A DNA stretch of 64,000 nt, taken from NCBI RefSeq assembly GCF_006438825.1, contig NZ_RCZP01000001.1:187056-251055 (forward strand), read 5' to 3'. Shown piece after piece: positions 46,194 to 57,457 of the stretch; the stretch's first letter is position 1; each line of letters begins with the position of its first letter. The DNA is from Muricoccus nepalensis (GTDB lineage: Bacteria > Pseudomonadota > Alphaproteobacteria > Acetobacterales > Acetobacteraceae). The translations under genes and the position numbers were made by a program. The notes beneath the pieces are model-generated. The model saw only the letters and a program-made list of their open reading frames with translations. It was not told the DNA's origin and did not search any database.

Positions 46194-46331
46194 GGTACGG
46201 GAGCTCGTTTGGCGTGGCCACGGCAGCAATCCAGCACTGAGAAGGGGGAGCGGCGCCGGATCGGGGACGGGGATGGCCTCGATGAAGCCGAGCGGGCGGC
46301 CGGTCGGGGGCCACGGCGGTCCGCCCGCGCG

Positions 46332-47720
46332 TCAGGCCTCCTCCATCATCGGGGAGGCCGGCCAGCCCGCCGCCCGCTCGTAGACCGCGGCCAGGTGCAG
46401 CAGCCGCGCCTCCTCGAAGTAGCCCGCCACGAACTGGACGGAGAGCGGCAGGCCGCCCGTGGAGAGCCCGGCCATCATCGCCAGGGCGGGGTGCCCCGTG
46501 ACGTTGAACGGGGTCCGCGCCTGGCGCGGGTAGGTGCGGGCGACGGCGGGCGCGTCGTCGATCCGGGCGGCCGGGTCCATGGAGCTCGCGGTCATCAGCA
46601 CGTCGACCTCGGAGAGGGCGCAGTCCACCGCCTCGATCATCTCGCCGCGCGCCCGCTGCGCCCGCAGGAGGTCGTCGGCCGAGAGGAAGGCGCCGGTGAG
46701 GAGCGAGGCCCGGGTGAGCTGCGCGTAGTCGCCCGGTCGCTCGCGCAGCCAGGGCGCGTGGATGGCGTAGGCCTCCGCGTGCAGGATCGCGCGGTTGATG
46801 GCGGAAAAGGCGGTCAGCGAGGGCAGCGTCACGTCGCGCAGCACCGCGCCCTCCCCTTCCAGCACCGCGGCCGCGCGCTCGAGCGCCGACGCGACCTCGG
46901 GATCGGCGGGCATGTCGGTCTCGTGGAAGTGCCGGACGAAGCCGACGCGCAGGCCCGCGATGCCCCCGCCCGGCCGGCGCGGGGGCGGCGCGGGCGCGCT
47001 GCCCGGGTCCCGCGCGTCGTGCCCCGCGATGGCGTCGAGCAGCAGCGCCGCGTCCTCGGCGCTCCGCGCCATCGGCCCGACATGGTCGAGCGTGAAGGCG
47101 AGCGGGAAGACGCCGCGGCGTGAGACCAGCCCGTAGGTTGGCTTCAGACCGACGATGCCGCACTGGCTCGCGGGGTTGCGGACGGAGCCGCCGGTGTCGG
47201 TGCCGAGGGCGAGCGGGAAGAACCCGGCCGCCAGCCCCGCGCCCGAGCCGGAGGAGGAGCCGCCGGGATGGTGGTCCGTGTTCCAGGGGTTGCGCGCGGG
47301 CGGGAAGGGAAGGTCGAAGGCGGGGCCGCCAAGGGCGAACTCGTGCGTCGCCAGCTTGCCGAGGATGATCGCCCCCGCCCCCCGCAGCCGGGCGACGACG
47401 GCGGCGTCCGCGGTCGCGACGTTGTCGAGAAGGATGCGGGAATGGCAGGTGGTCGGCAGCCCCGCGACGTCGATGATGTCCTTGATGCCCACGGGAACCC
47501 CGTGCAGCGGCCCGCGGTCGCGCCCCCGGGCGAGCTCCGCCGCCGCGGCCTCGGCGGCCTCCATCGCGGCCTCCGCGTCGAGCCGGACGAAGGCGTGGAC
47601 CCGGGGCTCCAGCCGCTCGATGCGGTCCAGCAGGTGCCGCAGCAGGCGCGGCGGCGTCAGCGTCCCCTCGCGGTAGGCACGCGCGATCCCGGCGGCGCCG
47701 AGCCGGTGCAGCGGCGTCAC
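46332..47720 (-). CDS. Amidase, amidase-signature family (AtzE-like)
   Basis: A serine amidohydrolase of 462 residues. The Ser-cisSer-Lys triad is visible: Lys80 in VGIKD, Ser155 in GGSSSGSG, Ser179 in DTGGSVRNPA. The start is a GTG that overlaps the stop of a 60-residue gene (GTGA). In AtzE/AtzG pairs the small protein is required for the amidase, so a 1-carboxybiuret hydrolase-like or related ureido-acid role is possible. No other s-triazine or allantoin genes are linked; a divergent deacetylase of the PuuE type lies 4 kb away. Confidence 0.9.
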   Translation of the reverse strand: MTPLHRLGAAGIARAYREGTLTPPRLLRHLLDRIERLEPRVHAFVRLDAEAAMEAAEAAAAELARGRDRGPLHGVPVGIKDIIDVAGLPTTCHSRILLDNVATADAAVVARLRGAGAIILGKLATHEFALGGPAFDLPFPPARNPWNTDHHPGGSSSGSGAGLAAGFFPLALGTDTGGSVRNPASQCGIVGLKPTYGLVSRRGVFPLAFTLDHVGPMARSAEDAALLLDAIAGHDARDPGSAPAPPPRRPGGGIAGLRVGFVRHFHETDMPADPEVASALERAAAVLEGEGAVLRDVTLPSLTAFSAINRAILHAEAYAIHAPWLRERPGDYAQLTRASLLTGAFLSADDLLRAQRARGEMIEAVDCALSEVDVLMTASSMDPAARIDDAPAVARTYPRQARTPFNVTGHPALAMMAGLSTGGLPLSVQFVAGYFEEARLLHLAAVYERAAGWPASPMMEEA

Positions 47721-47899
47721 GGCCGCGGCCCCGCCCGCATCGGGGGCACGGGCTCGACGGCGGGGTCGCGGGGGTCGGGCAGCGCGGCGCGGATGAGGGC
47801 CGCGCGCTCGCCGGCGGCGAGCACGTCGTCGCGGTGCTCCGCCAGCGCCCTCTCGAGCCCGAGCGAGCGGGCCAGGGCTTCGGTGAGGGACGGGTCCAT
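47717..47899 (-). CDS. Small DUF4089/AtzG-like amidase partner
   Basis: A 60-residue, mostly helical protein (MDPSLTEALARSLGLERALAEHRDDVLAAGERAALIRAALP, then a Pro-rich tail ending PVPPMRAGPRP). Size, helical pattern, acidic/proline tail and position directly upstream of an AtzE-like amidase match AtzG/DUF4089 proteins, which form a complex with the amidase. GAGGTG precedes the ATG. Sequence identity to known AtzG cannot be judged here. Confidence 0.65.
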   Translation of the reverse strand: MDPSLTEALARSLGLERALAEHRDDVLAAGERAALIRAALPDPRDPAVEPVPPMRAGPRP

Positions 47900-48047
47900 C
47901 GGGGCACCTCGCGGGAACGACGCGGCCATCGTGGCAGGGCGCGCGCCGGAGGGGTAGCGCCCGGCCGGGCGCGCGGAAGATGTTTCCCTCGCCCGGCTCC
48001 GCCTGCTATGGCCCGGGGAACAAAGAACGACGGACGGGGACGGAACG

Positions 48048-49013
48048 ATGCCGGAAGCCGGTGTCCGGTCGCATGCCGAGCGCATCCAGGCGGCCCTGCA
48101 GGACGGCGCCGCCGTGCGATCGACCATCGCCGCCTCCTGGCGCCGGTCGGCCCTCCTCTACGGCCTCGACCCCGCGGCGCGGGCCGCCCGGCAGGCGCTG
48201 GCCGCCGCGGAGCTCGGGCGGGACCGGGAAGCGATGGGACCGCTCCTCGCCCTCGCGGGACCCGTGATGGACCGCCTGTTCCAGGCCGTCGGCGGCATCG
48301 GCTGCTGCGTCGTCCTCACGAACGAGCGCGGCGTCCTCGTGGAGCGGCGCGGCGCGGGCGGCGAGGACCGGCAGTTCCGCGACTGGGGCCTCTGGACCGG
48401 CACGGTCTGGAGCGAGGCGCGCGAGGGCACCAACGCCATCGGCACCTGCCTAGCCGAGGGACGGCCGCTGACGGTGCACCGCGACCAGCATTTCCACGCC
48501 CGCAACGCCCGGCTGAGCTGCACCACCGCGCCCGTCTACGACCACGAGGGGCGGCTGGCGGCCGCGCTCGACGTCTCCTCCTGCCGCGCCGACCTGACGG
48601 AGGGCGCCACGGCCCTCATCGCCGCCGCGGTGACGGAGGCCGCGCGCCGCATCGAGGAGCGCTGCTTCCGGGAGGCCTTCCCCCGGGCGCGGATCGTGCT
48701 GGCCGACGACCGGGCCGCCGGCGCGCTGCTGGCGATCGACGCCGACGACCTCGTGGTGGGTGCCAGCCGGGCCGCGCGCCAGGCGCTGGGCATCACCGCG
48801 GCGCGGCTGAGCCGGCCCCTGCCCGCCGCCGACGTGCTGGGCCTGCCCGGGGCCGAGGCCGGCCCGCCCGCCCTCGCCCAGGCCGAGCGCGGCGCGCTGC
48901 AGCGGGCCCTGGCGCGCGCCGGGGGCAACGTCTCTGCCGCGGCCGAGGCGCTCGGGATCAGCCGCGCGACGCTGCACCGCAAGCTCCGCCGCCTGGGGCT
49001 GCGCGGCGGCTGA
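48048..49013 (+). CDS. GAF-Fis transcriptional regulator (AcoR-like without AAA+ domain)
   Basis: A regulator of 321 residues. The N-terminal part (IAASWRRSALLYGLDP) and a GAF domain (GCCVVLTNERGVLVERRG...GLWTGTVWSEAREGTNAIGTCLAEGRPL) match the sensory half of AcoR-type activators. The C-terminal Fis-type HTH (ALARAGGNVSAAAEALGISRATLHRKLRRLGL) follows directly; the sigma-54 AAA+ ATPase module is absent. It therefore cannot open sigma-54 promoters and likely works with another sigma factor or as a repressor. It lies just upstream of an aldehyde dehydrogenase gene. Confidence 0.9.
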   Translation: MPEAGVRSHAERIQAALQDGAAVRSTIAASWRRSALLYGLDPAARAARQALAAAELGRDREAMGPLLALAGPVMDRLFQAVGGIGCCVVLTNERGVLVERRGAGGEDRQFRDWGLWTGTVWSEAREGTNAIGTCLAEGRPLTVHRDQHFHARNARLSCTTAPVYDHEGRLAAALDVSSCRADLTEGATALIAAAVTEAARRIEERCFREAFPRARIVLADDRAAGALLAIDADDLVVGASRAARQALGITAARLSRPLPAADVLGLPGAEAGPPALAQAERGALQRALARAGGNVSAAAEALGISRATLHRKLRRLGLRGG

Positions 49014-49031
49014 ACGCCTCGGCCGGGGAGT

Positions 49032-49049
49032 TGTCGCAGATCTGCGACA
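49032..49049. promoter_or_regulatory. Perfect 18-bp palindrome upstream of aldehyde dehydrogenase gene
   Basis: TGTCGCAGATCTGCGACA is a perfect dyad 19 bp after the regulator stop and 97 bp before the dehydrogenase ATG. Its TGTCGCA half-sites suit a dimeric Fis-type HTH, so the upstream regulator is the obvious candidate binder. Confidence 0.6.
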
Positions 49050-49145
49050 CGCCCCGCCCCGGCCCCGCGAAGGGCCGTGACACCGGCGGCCCGCCCGCTC
49101 CATCCTGCCCCCGATGCGATCCACAGAGGACGCACGGAGGAAGGC

Positions 49146-50663
49146 ATGACCAAGATCGACGCGGCCCGGCAGGGCGAATCCCCCTTCAAGCACCGCTACG
49201 GCAACCTCATCGGCGGCCAGTGGATGGAGGCGGCGAGCGGGCGCAGCTTCAGCAACACCTCCCCCATCAACGGCCGCGTGCTCTGCGACGTCGCGCGCTC
49301 GGACGCGGTGGACGTCGAGCGCGCCCTCGACGCCGCCCACGCCGCCCGCGAGGCCTGGGGCCGCACGAGCACGACCGAGCGCGCCAAGATCCTGAACGCG
49401 ATCGCCCAGCGGATGGAGGACAACCTCGACCTGCTGGCGCTCGCCGAGACGCTCGACAACGGCAAGCCGATCCGCGAGACGACCGCGGCCGACCTGCCGC
49501 TGGCGATCGACCACTTCCGCTACTTCGCGGGCTGCATCCGCGCCCAGGAGGGCGCGCTCAGCGAGATCGACCACGACACGATCGCCTACCACTTCCACGA
49601 GCCGCTGGGCGTGGTCGGGCAGATCATCCCCTGGAACTTCCCGCTGCTGATGGCCTGCTGGAAGCTGGCCCCGGCGCTCGCCGCCGGGAACTGCGTGGTC
49701 CTCAAGCCCGCCGAGCAGACGCCCGCCTCCATCCTCGTCTGGGCGGAACTGATCGCGGACCTGCTGCCGCCGGGCGTGCTGAACATCGTCAACGGCTTCG
49801 GGCTGGAGGCCGGCAAGCCGCTGGCGTCGAGCCCCCGCATCGCCAAGATCGCCTTCACCGGCGAGACGACGACCGGGCGGCTGATCATGCAGTACGCGAG
49901 CCAGAACCTCATTCCCGTGACCCTCGAGCTCGGCGGCAAGTCGCCGAACATCTTCTTCGCCGACGTCGCCGCCGAGGACGACGACTTCTTCGACAAGGCG
50001 CTCGAGGGCTTCACGATGTTCGCCCTCAACCAGGGCGAGGTCTGCACCTGCCCCTCGCGCGCGCTGATCCACGAGAGCCTCTACGACCGCTTCATGGAGC
50101 GGGCGCTGAAGCGCGTGGGCGCGATCACCCAGGGCGACCCGCGCGAGCCCGGCACCATGATCGGCGCCCAGGCCTCGAGCGAGCAGCTCGAGAAGATCCT
50201 CAGCTACGTCGACATCGGCAAGCAGGAGGGCGCGGAGGTCCTCACGGGCGGCGCGCGCGCGGAGCTGCCGGGCGAGCTCGCCGGCGGCTTCTACATGCAG
50301 CCGACCGTCTTCCGCGGCGAGAACCGCATGCGCGTCTTCCAGGAGGAGATCTTCGGCCCCGTCGTCTCCGTCACGACCTTCAAGGACGACGCCGACGCGC
50401 TCGCCATCGCCAACGACACGCTCTACGGCCTCGGCGCCGGCGTCTGGACGCGCGACGTGAACCGCGCCTACCGCTTCGGCCGCGGCATCCAGGCCGGGCG
50501 CGTCTGGACGAACTGCTACCACGCCTACCCCGCGCACGCGGCCTTCGGCGGCTACAAGCAGTCGGGCATCGGGCGGGAAAACCACAAGGCGATGCTTGAC
50601 CACTACCAGCAGACGAAGAACATGCTCGTCAGCTACAGCCCGAAGAAGCTCGGCTTCTTCTGA
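49146..50663 (+). CDS. NAD-dependent aldehyde dehydrogenase (AldB/ExaC type)
   Basis: A cytosolic aldehyde dehydrogenase of 505 residues that probably oxidises acetaldehyde to acetate. It has the [21 protein letters not shown] cofactor region, FTGETTTGR, catalytic Glu in [10 protein letters not shown], and catalytic Cys in [11 protein letters not shown] (the Cys-Thr-Cys typical of ExaC/AldB). The ATG at 49146 follows GGAGGAAGG. It pairs with a downstream DUF779 gene, a common arrangement in alcohol and ethanolamine metabolism. Confidence 0.94.
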   Translation: MTKIDAARQGESPFKHRYGNLIGGQWMEAASGRSFSNTSPINGRVLCDVARSDAVDVERALDAAHAAREAWGRTSTTERAKILNAIAQRMEDNLDLLALAETLDNGKPIRETTAADLPLAIDHFRYFAGCIRAQEGALSEIDHDTIAYHFHEPLGVVGQIIPWNFPLLMACWKLAPALAAGNCVVLKPAEQTPASILVWAELIADLLPPGVLNIVNGFGLEAGKPLASSPRIAKIAFTGETTTGRLIMQYASQNLIPVTLELGGKSPNIFFADVAAEDDDFFDKALEGFTMFALNQGEVCTCPSRALIHESLYDRFMERALKRVGAITQGDPREPGTMIGAQASSEQLEKILSYVDIGKQEGAEVLTGGARAELPGELAGGFYMQPTVFRGENRMRVFQEEIFGPVVSVTTFKDDADALAIANDTLYGLGAGVWTRDVNRAYRFGRGIQAGRVWTNCYHAYPAHAAFGGYKQSGIGRENHKAMLDHYQQTKNMLVSYSPKKLGFF

Positions 50664-50715
50664 TTCCCGGGCGCGGGCCCCTCGGCCCGCGCCCTCCCCC
50701 CCTGCGGAGGCCCGC

Positions 50716-51075
50716 ATGTCCGACGCCGAGAACCGCGTGAGCGCGACGCCGGAGGCGCTGGCGCTGCTGGCCGAGATCCAGGCGGAGCACGGGCCGGTGC
50801 TGTTCCACCAGTCCGGCGGCTGCTGCGATGGGTCCTCGCCCATGTGCTACCCGCAGGGCGACTTCATCCTCGGCGACCGGGACGTGCTGCTGGGGAGGAT
50901 CGGCGGCGCGCCCTTCTACATCGGCGCGGCGCAGTTCGAGGCCTGGCGGCACACCGGCCTCGTCATCGACGTGGTGCCGGGCCGCGGCGGCATGTTCTCG
51001 CTCGACAACGGGCGAGAGCGGCGCTTCCACACGCGCTCCTGCCTCCTCGCCGCCCGGCCGCCCGCCGCGTCCTGA
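50716..51075 (+). CDS. DUF779 domain protein
   Basis: A 119-residue protein matching DUF779: VSATPEALALLAEIQAEHGPVLFHQSGGCCDGSSPMCYP, then GDVLLG-like and QFEAWRHTGLVIDVVPGRGGMFSLDNG, ending in the RRFHTRSCLL motif. Conserved Cys residues suggest metal or redox chemistry, but the function is not established. It is regularly found downstream of acetaldehyde dehydrogenase genes, as here. GGAGG lies 5 nt before the ATG. Confidence 0.9.
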   Translation: MSDAENRVSATPEALALLAEIQAEHGPVLFHQSGGCCDGSSPMCYPQGDFILGDRDVLLGRIGGAPFYIGAAQFEAWRHTGLVIDVVPGRGGMFSLDNGRERRFHTRSCLLAARPPAAS

Positions 51076-51087
51076 CCGCCGCCCCGC

Positions 51088-51375
51088 TCAGTCGAGGCCG
51101 AGCAGCCAGCGGTCCAGGGGCACGGCGCGGATGCGGGCGCCGGGCAGTGTCCTGTTGAGGTCCGCCCGGTTCTGCATGATCCAGCGCAGGCAGCTGAACT
51201 CGCTGTCGAAGGGCACGAACTCGTCCCGGCTCGGCCGGAGCGTGAGCGAGTTCACCATGTAGCGCGCCCCCCGCCGGCAGCCGGGCGCGCCCGCCCAGTT
51301 GCGCTCGGGGGAGACCACCGCCGGCACCCAGTAGGCGCGCGACGGATCCAGTCCATCGACGTCCCGGCGACGCAT
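51088..51375 (-). CDS. Hypothetical protein (95 aa)
   Basis: A small protein I do not recognise. It is rich in Arg, Trp and Pro (RAYWVPAVVSPERNWAGAPGCRRG...FSCLRWIMQNRADLNRTLPGARIRAVPLDRWLLGLD), with no signal peptide. A strong GAGAGGAG site lies 5 nt before the ATG, which supports it as a real gene. It sits between DUF779 (convergent, 12 bp) and katG on the same strand. Confidence 0.65.
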   Translation of the reverse strand: MRRRDVDGLDPSRAYWVPAVVSPERNWAGAPGCRRGARYMVNSLTLRPSRDEFVPFDSEFSCLRWIMQNRADLNRTLPGARIRAVPLDRWLLGLD

Positions 51376-51466
51376 CGGCCGCTCCTCTCGCCTGAGGCCA
51401 CCCGTTGCCGCGGCAGGGGCGCCGCGGCGGGGAGACAGCCCGCCCCGAAGGGCGGGCCACCAGCGC

Positions 51467-53761
<2,295 letters not shown>

Positions 53762-53790
53762 TCAGGAGCATCGAGGCGCTCGATCAACAC

Positions 53791-53832
53791 GGCCCCTCTG
53801 CAAGGGGCCTAACCGCCGGCACCGGCCGGTGC
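53791..53832. repeat. Two adjacent dyads in katG-rpfF intergenic region
   Basis: A 7-bp-arm hairpin GGCCCCT-CTGCA-AGGGGCC at 53791-53809 and a perfect 14-bp palindrome GCACCGGCCGGTGC at 53819-53832. They lie upstream of both divergent genes. They could be regulatory or transcript structures; I see no gene in 53687-54101. Confidence 0.35.
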
Positions 53833-53973
53833 GAGGGACCGGCCACCGCGCCGCCTTGTCGCCCTCCAGGGACCAACATTCGAGGGCGCCCACCGCCGAA
53901 CCGGCATCCGGCACGGGCCGCCCCGGACCCGAGACGCCCCGCCGCCTTTCGCTGGACGCACCGGCTTCGAACA

Positions 53974-54013
53974 GATCACTTGATCACAAACAGGTGATCA
54001 TATATGTGATCAC
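53974..54013. promoter_or_regulatory. Cluster of four GATCAC/GTGATC half-sites upstream of rpfF-like gene
   Basis: In a low-GC patch 90-130 bp before the synthase ATG, GATCAC occurs at 53974, TGATCAC at 53981, GTGATCA at 53994 and GTGATCAC at 54006. They form two overlapping inverted repeats, each with 7-bp arms and a 6-bp spacer (53981-54000 and 53994-54013). This is the layout of a cooperative operator; the regulator is unknown. Confidence 0.6.
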
Positions 54014-54101
54014 TTAATAGAGATTTCGGGAATGACATGAAAACTGGGCGCTGAGGCCCGGAGCGTGCAGATCCCGTCCAGGCGAGAGGCAGAAGTCGAA
54101 G

Positions 54102-55025
54102 ATGGCTCATATCGGACACATTGCCCCCTCCGCGGGCCGCCTCTCCTGGGAGGAGCTCGCCGGCGTGACCCGCGAGGGCACGCCCCCCACCTCGCTCACC
54201 TACGCGAACCTGCAGGGCGAGTTCGACGCCGCCTCCGGCATCTGGTGGGCCCGCATGGCCCCGCTCGGCCGGCCGAGCTTCACCAGCGGCCTGCTCCACG
54301 ACATCGGCGAGATGCACCGCGAGCTCACCCGGATGATGCAGGCGGCGCCGGGCGCCGTGCGCCACGTGGTGCTCGGCTCCTCCGTTCCCGGCATTTACAA
54401 CCTCGGCGGCGACCTCGCCCTCTTCGCGCGGCTCATCCGCGCCGGCGACCTCGAGGGGCTGCGCCGCTACGGGCACGTCGCGGTCGAGGCCATCCACCGC
54501 AACCACACGGCCTTCGGCCTGCCCGTCACCACCATCGCCCTCATTCAGGGCGACGCGCTTGGCGGCGGCTTCGAGTGCGCGCTGGCGCACGACGTCATCG
54601 TCGCCGAGCGCTCCGCGAAGTTCGGCCTGCCGGAGGTGCTGTTCAACCTCTTCCCGGGCATGGGCGCCTACTCCTTCCTCTCGCGCCGCATCGGGCGGCA
54701 GGCGGCGGAGCGGATGATCCTCTCCGGCAAGGTCTACGGCGCGGCCGAGCTTCACGAGATGGGCCTGGTCGACGTGCTCGCCGAGGACGGCCAGGGCGAG
54801 GACGCCGTGCGCGAGTACACCGAGCGCACCGGCCGCCGCTTCAACGCGCACCGCGCCCTCTTCGAGACCCGCCGCCGCGTCGAGCCCGTCACGCTGCACG
54901 AGCTGCGCCACGTCGTCGACGGCTGGGCCGAGGCGGCGCTGAACCTCGGCGAGGGCGACCTGCGCAAGATGCTGCGGCTCGCCGGCGCCCAGGACCGCCG
55001 CATCGCCGGCCTCGCCGCCGGCTGA
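54102..55025 (+). CDS. rpfF: RpfF-type diffusible signal factor (DSF) synthase
   Basis: A crotonase-fold enzyme of 307 residues that makes cis-2-unsaturated fatty-acid quorum signals from acyl-ACP. Matches to RpfF rather than to ordinary enoyl-CoA hydratases are strong: GIYNLGGDLALFARLIRAGD, ALIQGDALGGGFECALAHDVIVAE and FGLPEVLFNLFPGMGAYSFL. The catalytic pair corresponding to Glu141/Glu161 of Xanthomonas RpfF is present as Glu158 and Glu178 with exact 20-residue spacing. Its stop is 9 bp from the stop of the convergent RpfC-like kinase gene. Confidence 0.93.
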   Translation: MAHIGHIAPSAGRLSWEELAGVTREGTPPTSLTYANLQGEFDAASGIWWARMAPLGRPSFTSGLLHDIGEMHRELTRMMQAAPGAVRHVVLGSSVPGIYNLGGDLALFARLIRAGDLEGLRRYGHVAVEAIHRNHTAFGLPVTTIALIQGDALGGGFECALAHDVIVAERSAKFGLPEVLFNLFPGMGAYSFLSRRIGRQAAERMILSGKVYGAAELHEMGLVDVLAEDGQGEDAVREYTERTGRRFNAHRALFETRRRVEPVTLHELRHVVDGWAEAALNLGEGDLRKMLRLAGAQDRRIAGLAAG

Positions 55026-55034
55026 GCCGCGGCG

Positions 55035-57452
55035 CTAGGCCCCGCGCAGCTCGCCGAGCGCCGCGCGCACCCGCTCGAACTCGGCGGCGATCGCGCCCGC
55101 GTCGTCCGGCCCCCGCGCGCGGAGCGCCGTGCCGGGCAGGCGCTGCGCGTCGGCGCAGAGCCGGTGGAGCCGCACCGCGCCGATGCTGGCGGAGATGCTG
55201 GACAGCGCATGCGCCTGCCGCCGGAAGGCCGTGGCGTCGCAGGCGGCGGCCGCGGTCGACAGCCCGCCCAGCAGCTGCGCCCCCTCCTCCAGGAAGTCGC
55301 CGGCCACCTCCGTGACGAACTGCGCGCCGCCCAGCCCGCCGAGCTGCCGCACCACCTCGAGGTCGAGCACGGGCGCAGGGTCCGGCGCCGCCTGCGGCCG
55401 GCCGGGCAGGGCGCCGGGCAACGGTGGGGGCGCTTCCGGCAGGGCCCGGCGGATCGCCGCCAGCAGCGCCTCTGGCTCCACCGGCTTGGTGATCAGCCCG
55501 TCCATGCCGGCTGCGAGGCAGCGGTCGCGCGTCTCCGGCGTGGCGTCCGCCGTGAGGCCGAGGATCACCAGCCGCCGGCCGGCGCCCACCTCGCCGAAGC
55601 GGTGCAGCTTCGTGGCCTCCACGCCGTCGAGCACGGGCATGTTCACGTCCATCAGGGCGAGATCGTAGCGCGCCCCCTCGGCGGAGAGCGCGTCGAGCGC
55701 GGCCTCGCCGTCCCTCACCAGCACGGGCTCGTGCCCGGCGCGCCGGAGGATTCGCTCCACCACGCTGCGGTTCACCTGGTTGTCGTCGGCCACGAGCAGC
55801 CGGAGGCCACCGGCCTCGGGCGCGGGCGCCGGCGCGGCGGCCGGCGCCTCCGCGGCCGACGCGGGGGCCGCCACCCGCAGCAGCCGCGCGAGGTCCGCGG
55901 GCTTGCCGTCGGGCGAGACGATGCCGAGCGCCCAGCGCGCGGCGCCCCGCGGCAGCCCCTCGCCGGGCGGCGCGCCGAGCAGCACCACGGGCCGGCCCGC
56001 CCAGGCGGGCGGCGCGAGGCCCGTCCCCGCCGGGGCCTGCGGCAGCAGCAGGCCGGCCTCGGCCAGGAGGGGGCGCGTCCCGGCCTCCGCCACCGCCGCG
56101 ACTCGCCGGGCGACCAGGCCGGCGGCCGCGAGACACGGCGCGAGGCGGGCGGCGACGGACTCCGAGGCCAGCAGCGCCACCTCGGCGACGGGTGGGGCGG
56201 TCGCGGCCGGCGCGGCCAGCGGCTCGGCCAGGACCGTGAACCAGAAGGTCGCCCCCTCCCCCGGCGCGCTCTCCACCCCGATCTCCCCGCCGAGGAGGCC
56301 GGCGAGTTGCCGGCAGATCGACAGGCCCAGCCCCGTGCCGCCGAAGCGGTTGGCGATGCCGGCGTCGGCCTGGGTGAAGCTGTCGAAGATCCGCGCCTGC
56401 GCCTCCCCGGCGATGCCGATGCCGGTGTCGGAGACCTCGAAGCGGAGCCGCACGCGGCCCGGTCCCGCGGGGTCGCCCCGCACCGCGACCGAGATGCCGC
56501 CGGACTCGGTGAACTTGAGCGCGTTGCCGCAGAGGTTCAGCAGGATTTCCCGCAGGTGGCGCCGGTCCGCGCGCAGCCGCTCGGGCAGCCCCGCGGCGAG
56601 GTGCAGGCCGAAGACGAGGCCCCGCCCGCGCGCCTGGGGCTGGATGATGCTCCGGAGCTCGACCAGCAGGTCGGACAGGCTGAAGGCCTCGAGGTCGACC
56701 CGCATCCGCCCGGACTCGATGCGCGAGAGGTCGAGGAGGTCGTCCACGAGGTCGAGCTGCGCCCGCGCCGCGGCGAGGATGGTGCCCGCCATCTCCGCCT
56801 GGTCGGCGTCGAGGCGCGTGTCGCGCAGCAGCGCGCCCATGCCGACGATCGCGTTCAGCGGGGTGCGCAGCTCGTGGCTGACTGAGGCGAGGAAGAGGCT
56901 CTTGGCCTGGTTCGCCGCCTCCGCCGCGCGGCGCGCGTCCGACAGCTTGCGGATCAGCGCGCCCGCGTAGAGCGGCAGGACCACGAAGCCGACGAGCAGC
57001 CCCGCCGCGAGGTGCGGCTGCTCGCTCCAGAAGGGCGTCGTCGCGGCGACGGCGGCGAAGCCCGCGACGGTGGCGACCGTCGCCGCCCGCAGCCAGGGGA
57101 GGCCGAAGCGGAAGCCGTTGCCGAAGACGACCCAGAGGTAGATCGCGACGAAGCTCGAGTGCTCCTCGCCGCCGATGTGCAGGTACCAGGAGAGGCAGCC
57201 GACATCGAGCAGCAGCGCCGCGACCCGCCGCGGCGTGGAGGCGCTCGGGAAGGCGAGGATGTGCCCGAAGATGGCCGCGGCGGCGAGGCACCAGCCGCCG
57301 AGCGCAAGCTGGGCGCCGAGCGGGTCCGGGCCGGGGATGACCGCCTGGCAGCCCAGCAGCAGGGCCGCGAAGCCGAGCCGGTTGAGGCTCATCTCGTGCT
57401 CGGAGTCCGGCCGCCCCCGCAGGCGGGCCAAGCCCTCCCGCAGGCCGCGCAC
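55035..57452 (-). CDS. rpfC: RpfC-type hybrid sensor histidine kinase
   Basis: A membrane hybrid kinase of 805 residues, the expected DSF receptor. The N-terminus (RGRPDSEHEMSL) and about five hydrophobic spans up to residue 165 match the RpfC input region. The kinase core has phosphoacceptor His193 in SVSHELRTPLN and the N box NLCGNALKF. A degenerate receiver-like stretch (about 420-530) is followed by a true receiver with Asp602 and Lys656 and an HPt domain with His748 in QAHALSSISASIGA. GTG start at 57452, 5 bp after the REC-PAS gene. RpfC normally also binds and restrains RpfF. Confidence 0.9.
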   Translation of the reverse strand: MRGLREGLARLRGRPDSEHEMSLNRLGFAALLLGCQAVIPGPDPLGAQLALGGWCLAAAAIFGHILAFPSASTPRRVAALLLDVGCLSWYLHIGGEEHSSFVAIYLWVVFGNGFRFGLPWLRAATVATVAGFAAVAATTPFWSEQPHLAAGLLVGFVVLPLYAGALIRKLSDARRAAEAANQAKSLFLASVSHELRTPLNAIVGMGALLRDTRLDADQAEMAGTILAAARAQLDLVDDLLDLSRIESGRMRVDLEAFSLSDLLVELRSIIQPQARGRGLVFGLHLAAGLPERLRADRRHLREILLNLCGNALKFTESGGISVAVRGDPAGPGRVRLRFEVSDTGIGIAGEAQARIFDSFTQADAGIANRFGGTGLGLSICRQLAGLLGGEIGVESAPGEGATFWFTVLAEPLAAPAATAPPVAEVALLASESVAARLAPCLAAAGLVARRVAAVAEAGTRPLLAEAGLLLPQAPAGTGLAPPAWAGRPVVLLGAPPGEGLPRGAARWALGIVSPDGKPADLARLLRVAAPASAAEAPAAAPAPAPEAGGLRLLVADDNQVNRSVVERILRRAGHEPVLVRDGEAALDALSAEGARYDLALMDVNMPVLDGVEATKLHRFGEVGAGRRLVILGLTADATPETRDRCLAAGMDGLITKPVEPEALLAAIRRALPEAPPPLPGALPGRPQAAPDPAPVLDLEVVRQLGGLGGAQFVTEVAGDFLEEGAQLLGGLSTAAAACDATAFRRQAHALSSISASIGAVRLHRLCADAQRLPGTALRARGPDDAGAIAAEFERVRAALGELRGA

Positions 57453-57457
57453 GCGCG

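Noticed and set aside
49050-49145. Sigma-54 promoter before the aldehyde dehydrogenase gene
   Set aside because: No TGGCAC-N5-TTGC match was found and the adjacent regulator lacks the AAA+ domain.
54006-54013. CRP site in the rpfF promoter
   Set aside because: The half-sites resemble CRP/FNR motifs, but the TGTGA-N6-TCACA spacing is not met, so only an unassigned operator cluster is reported.
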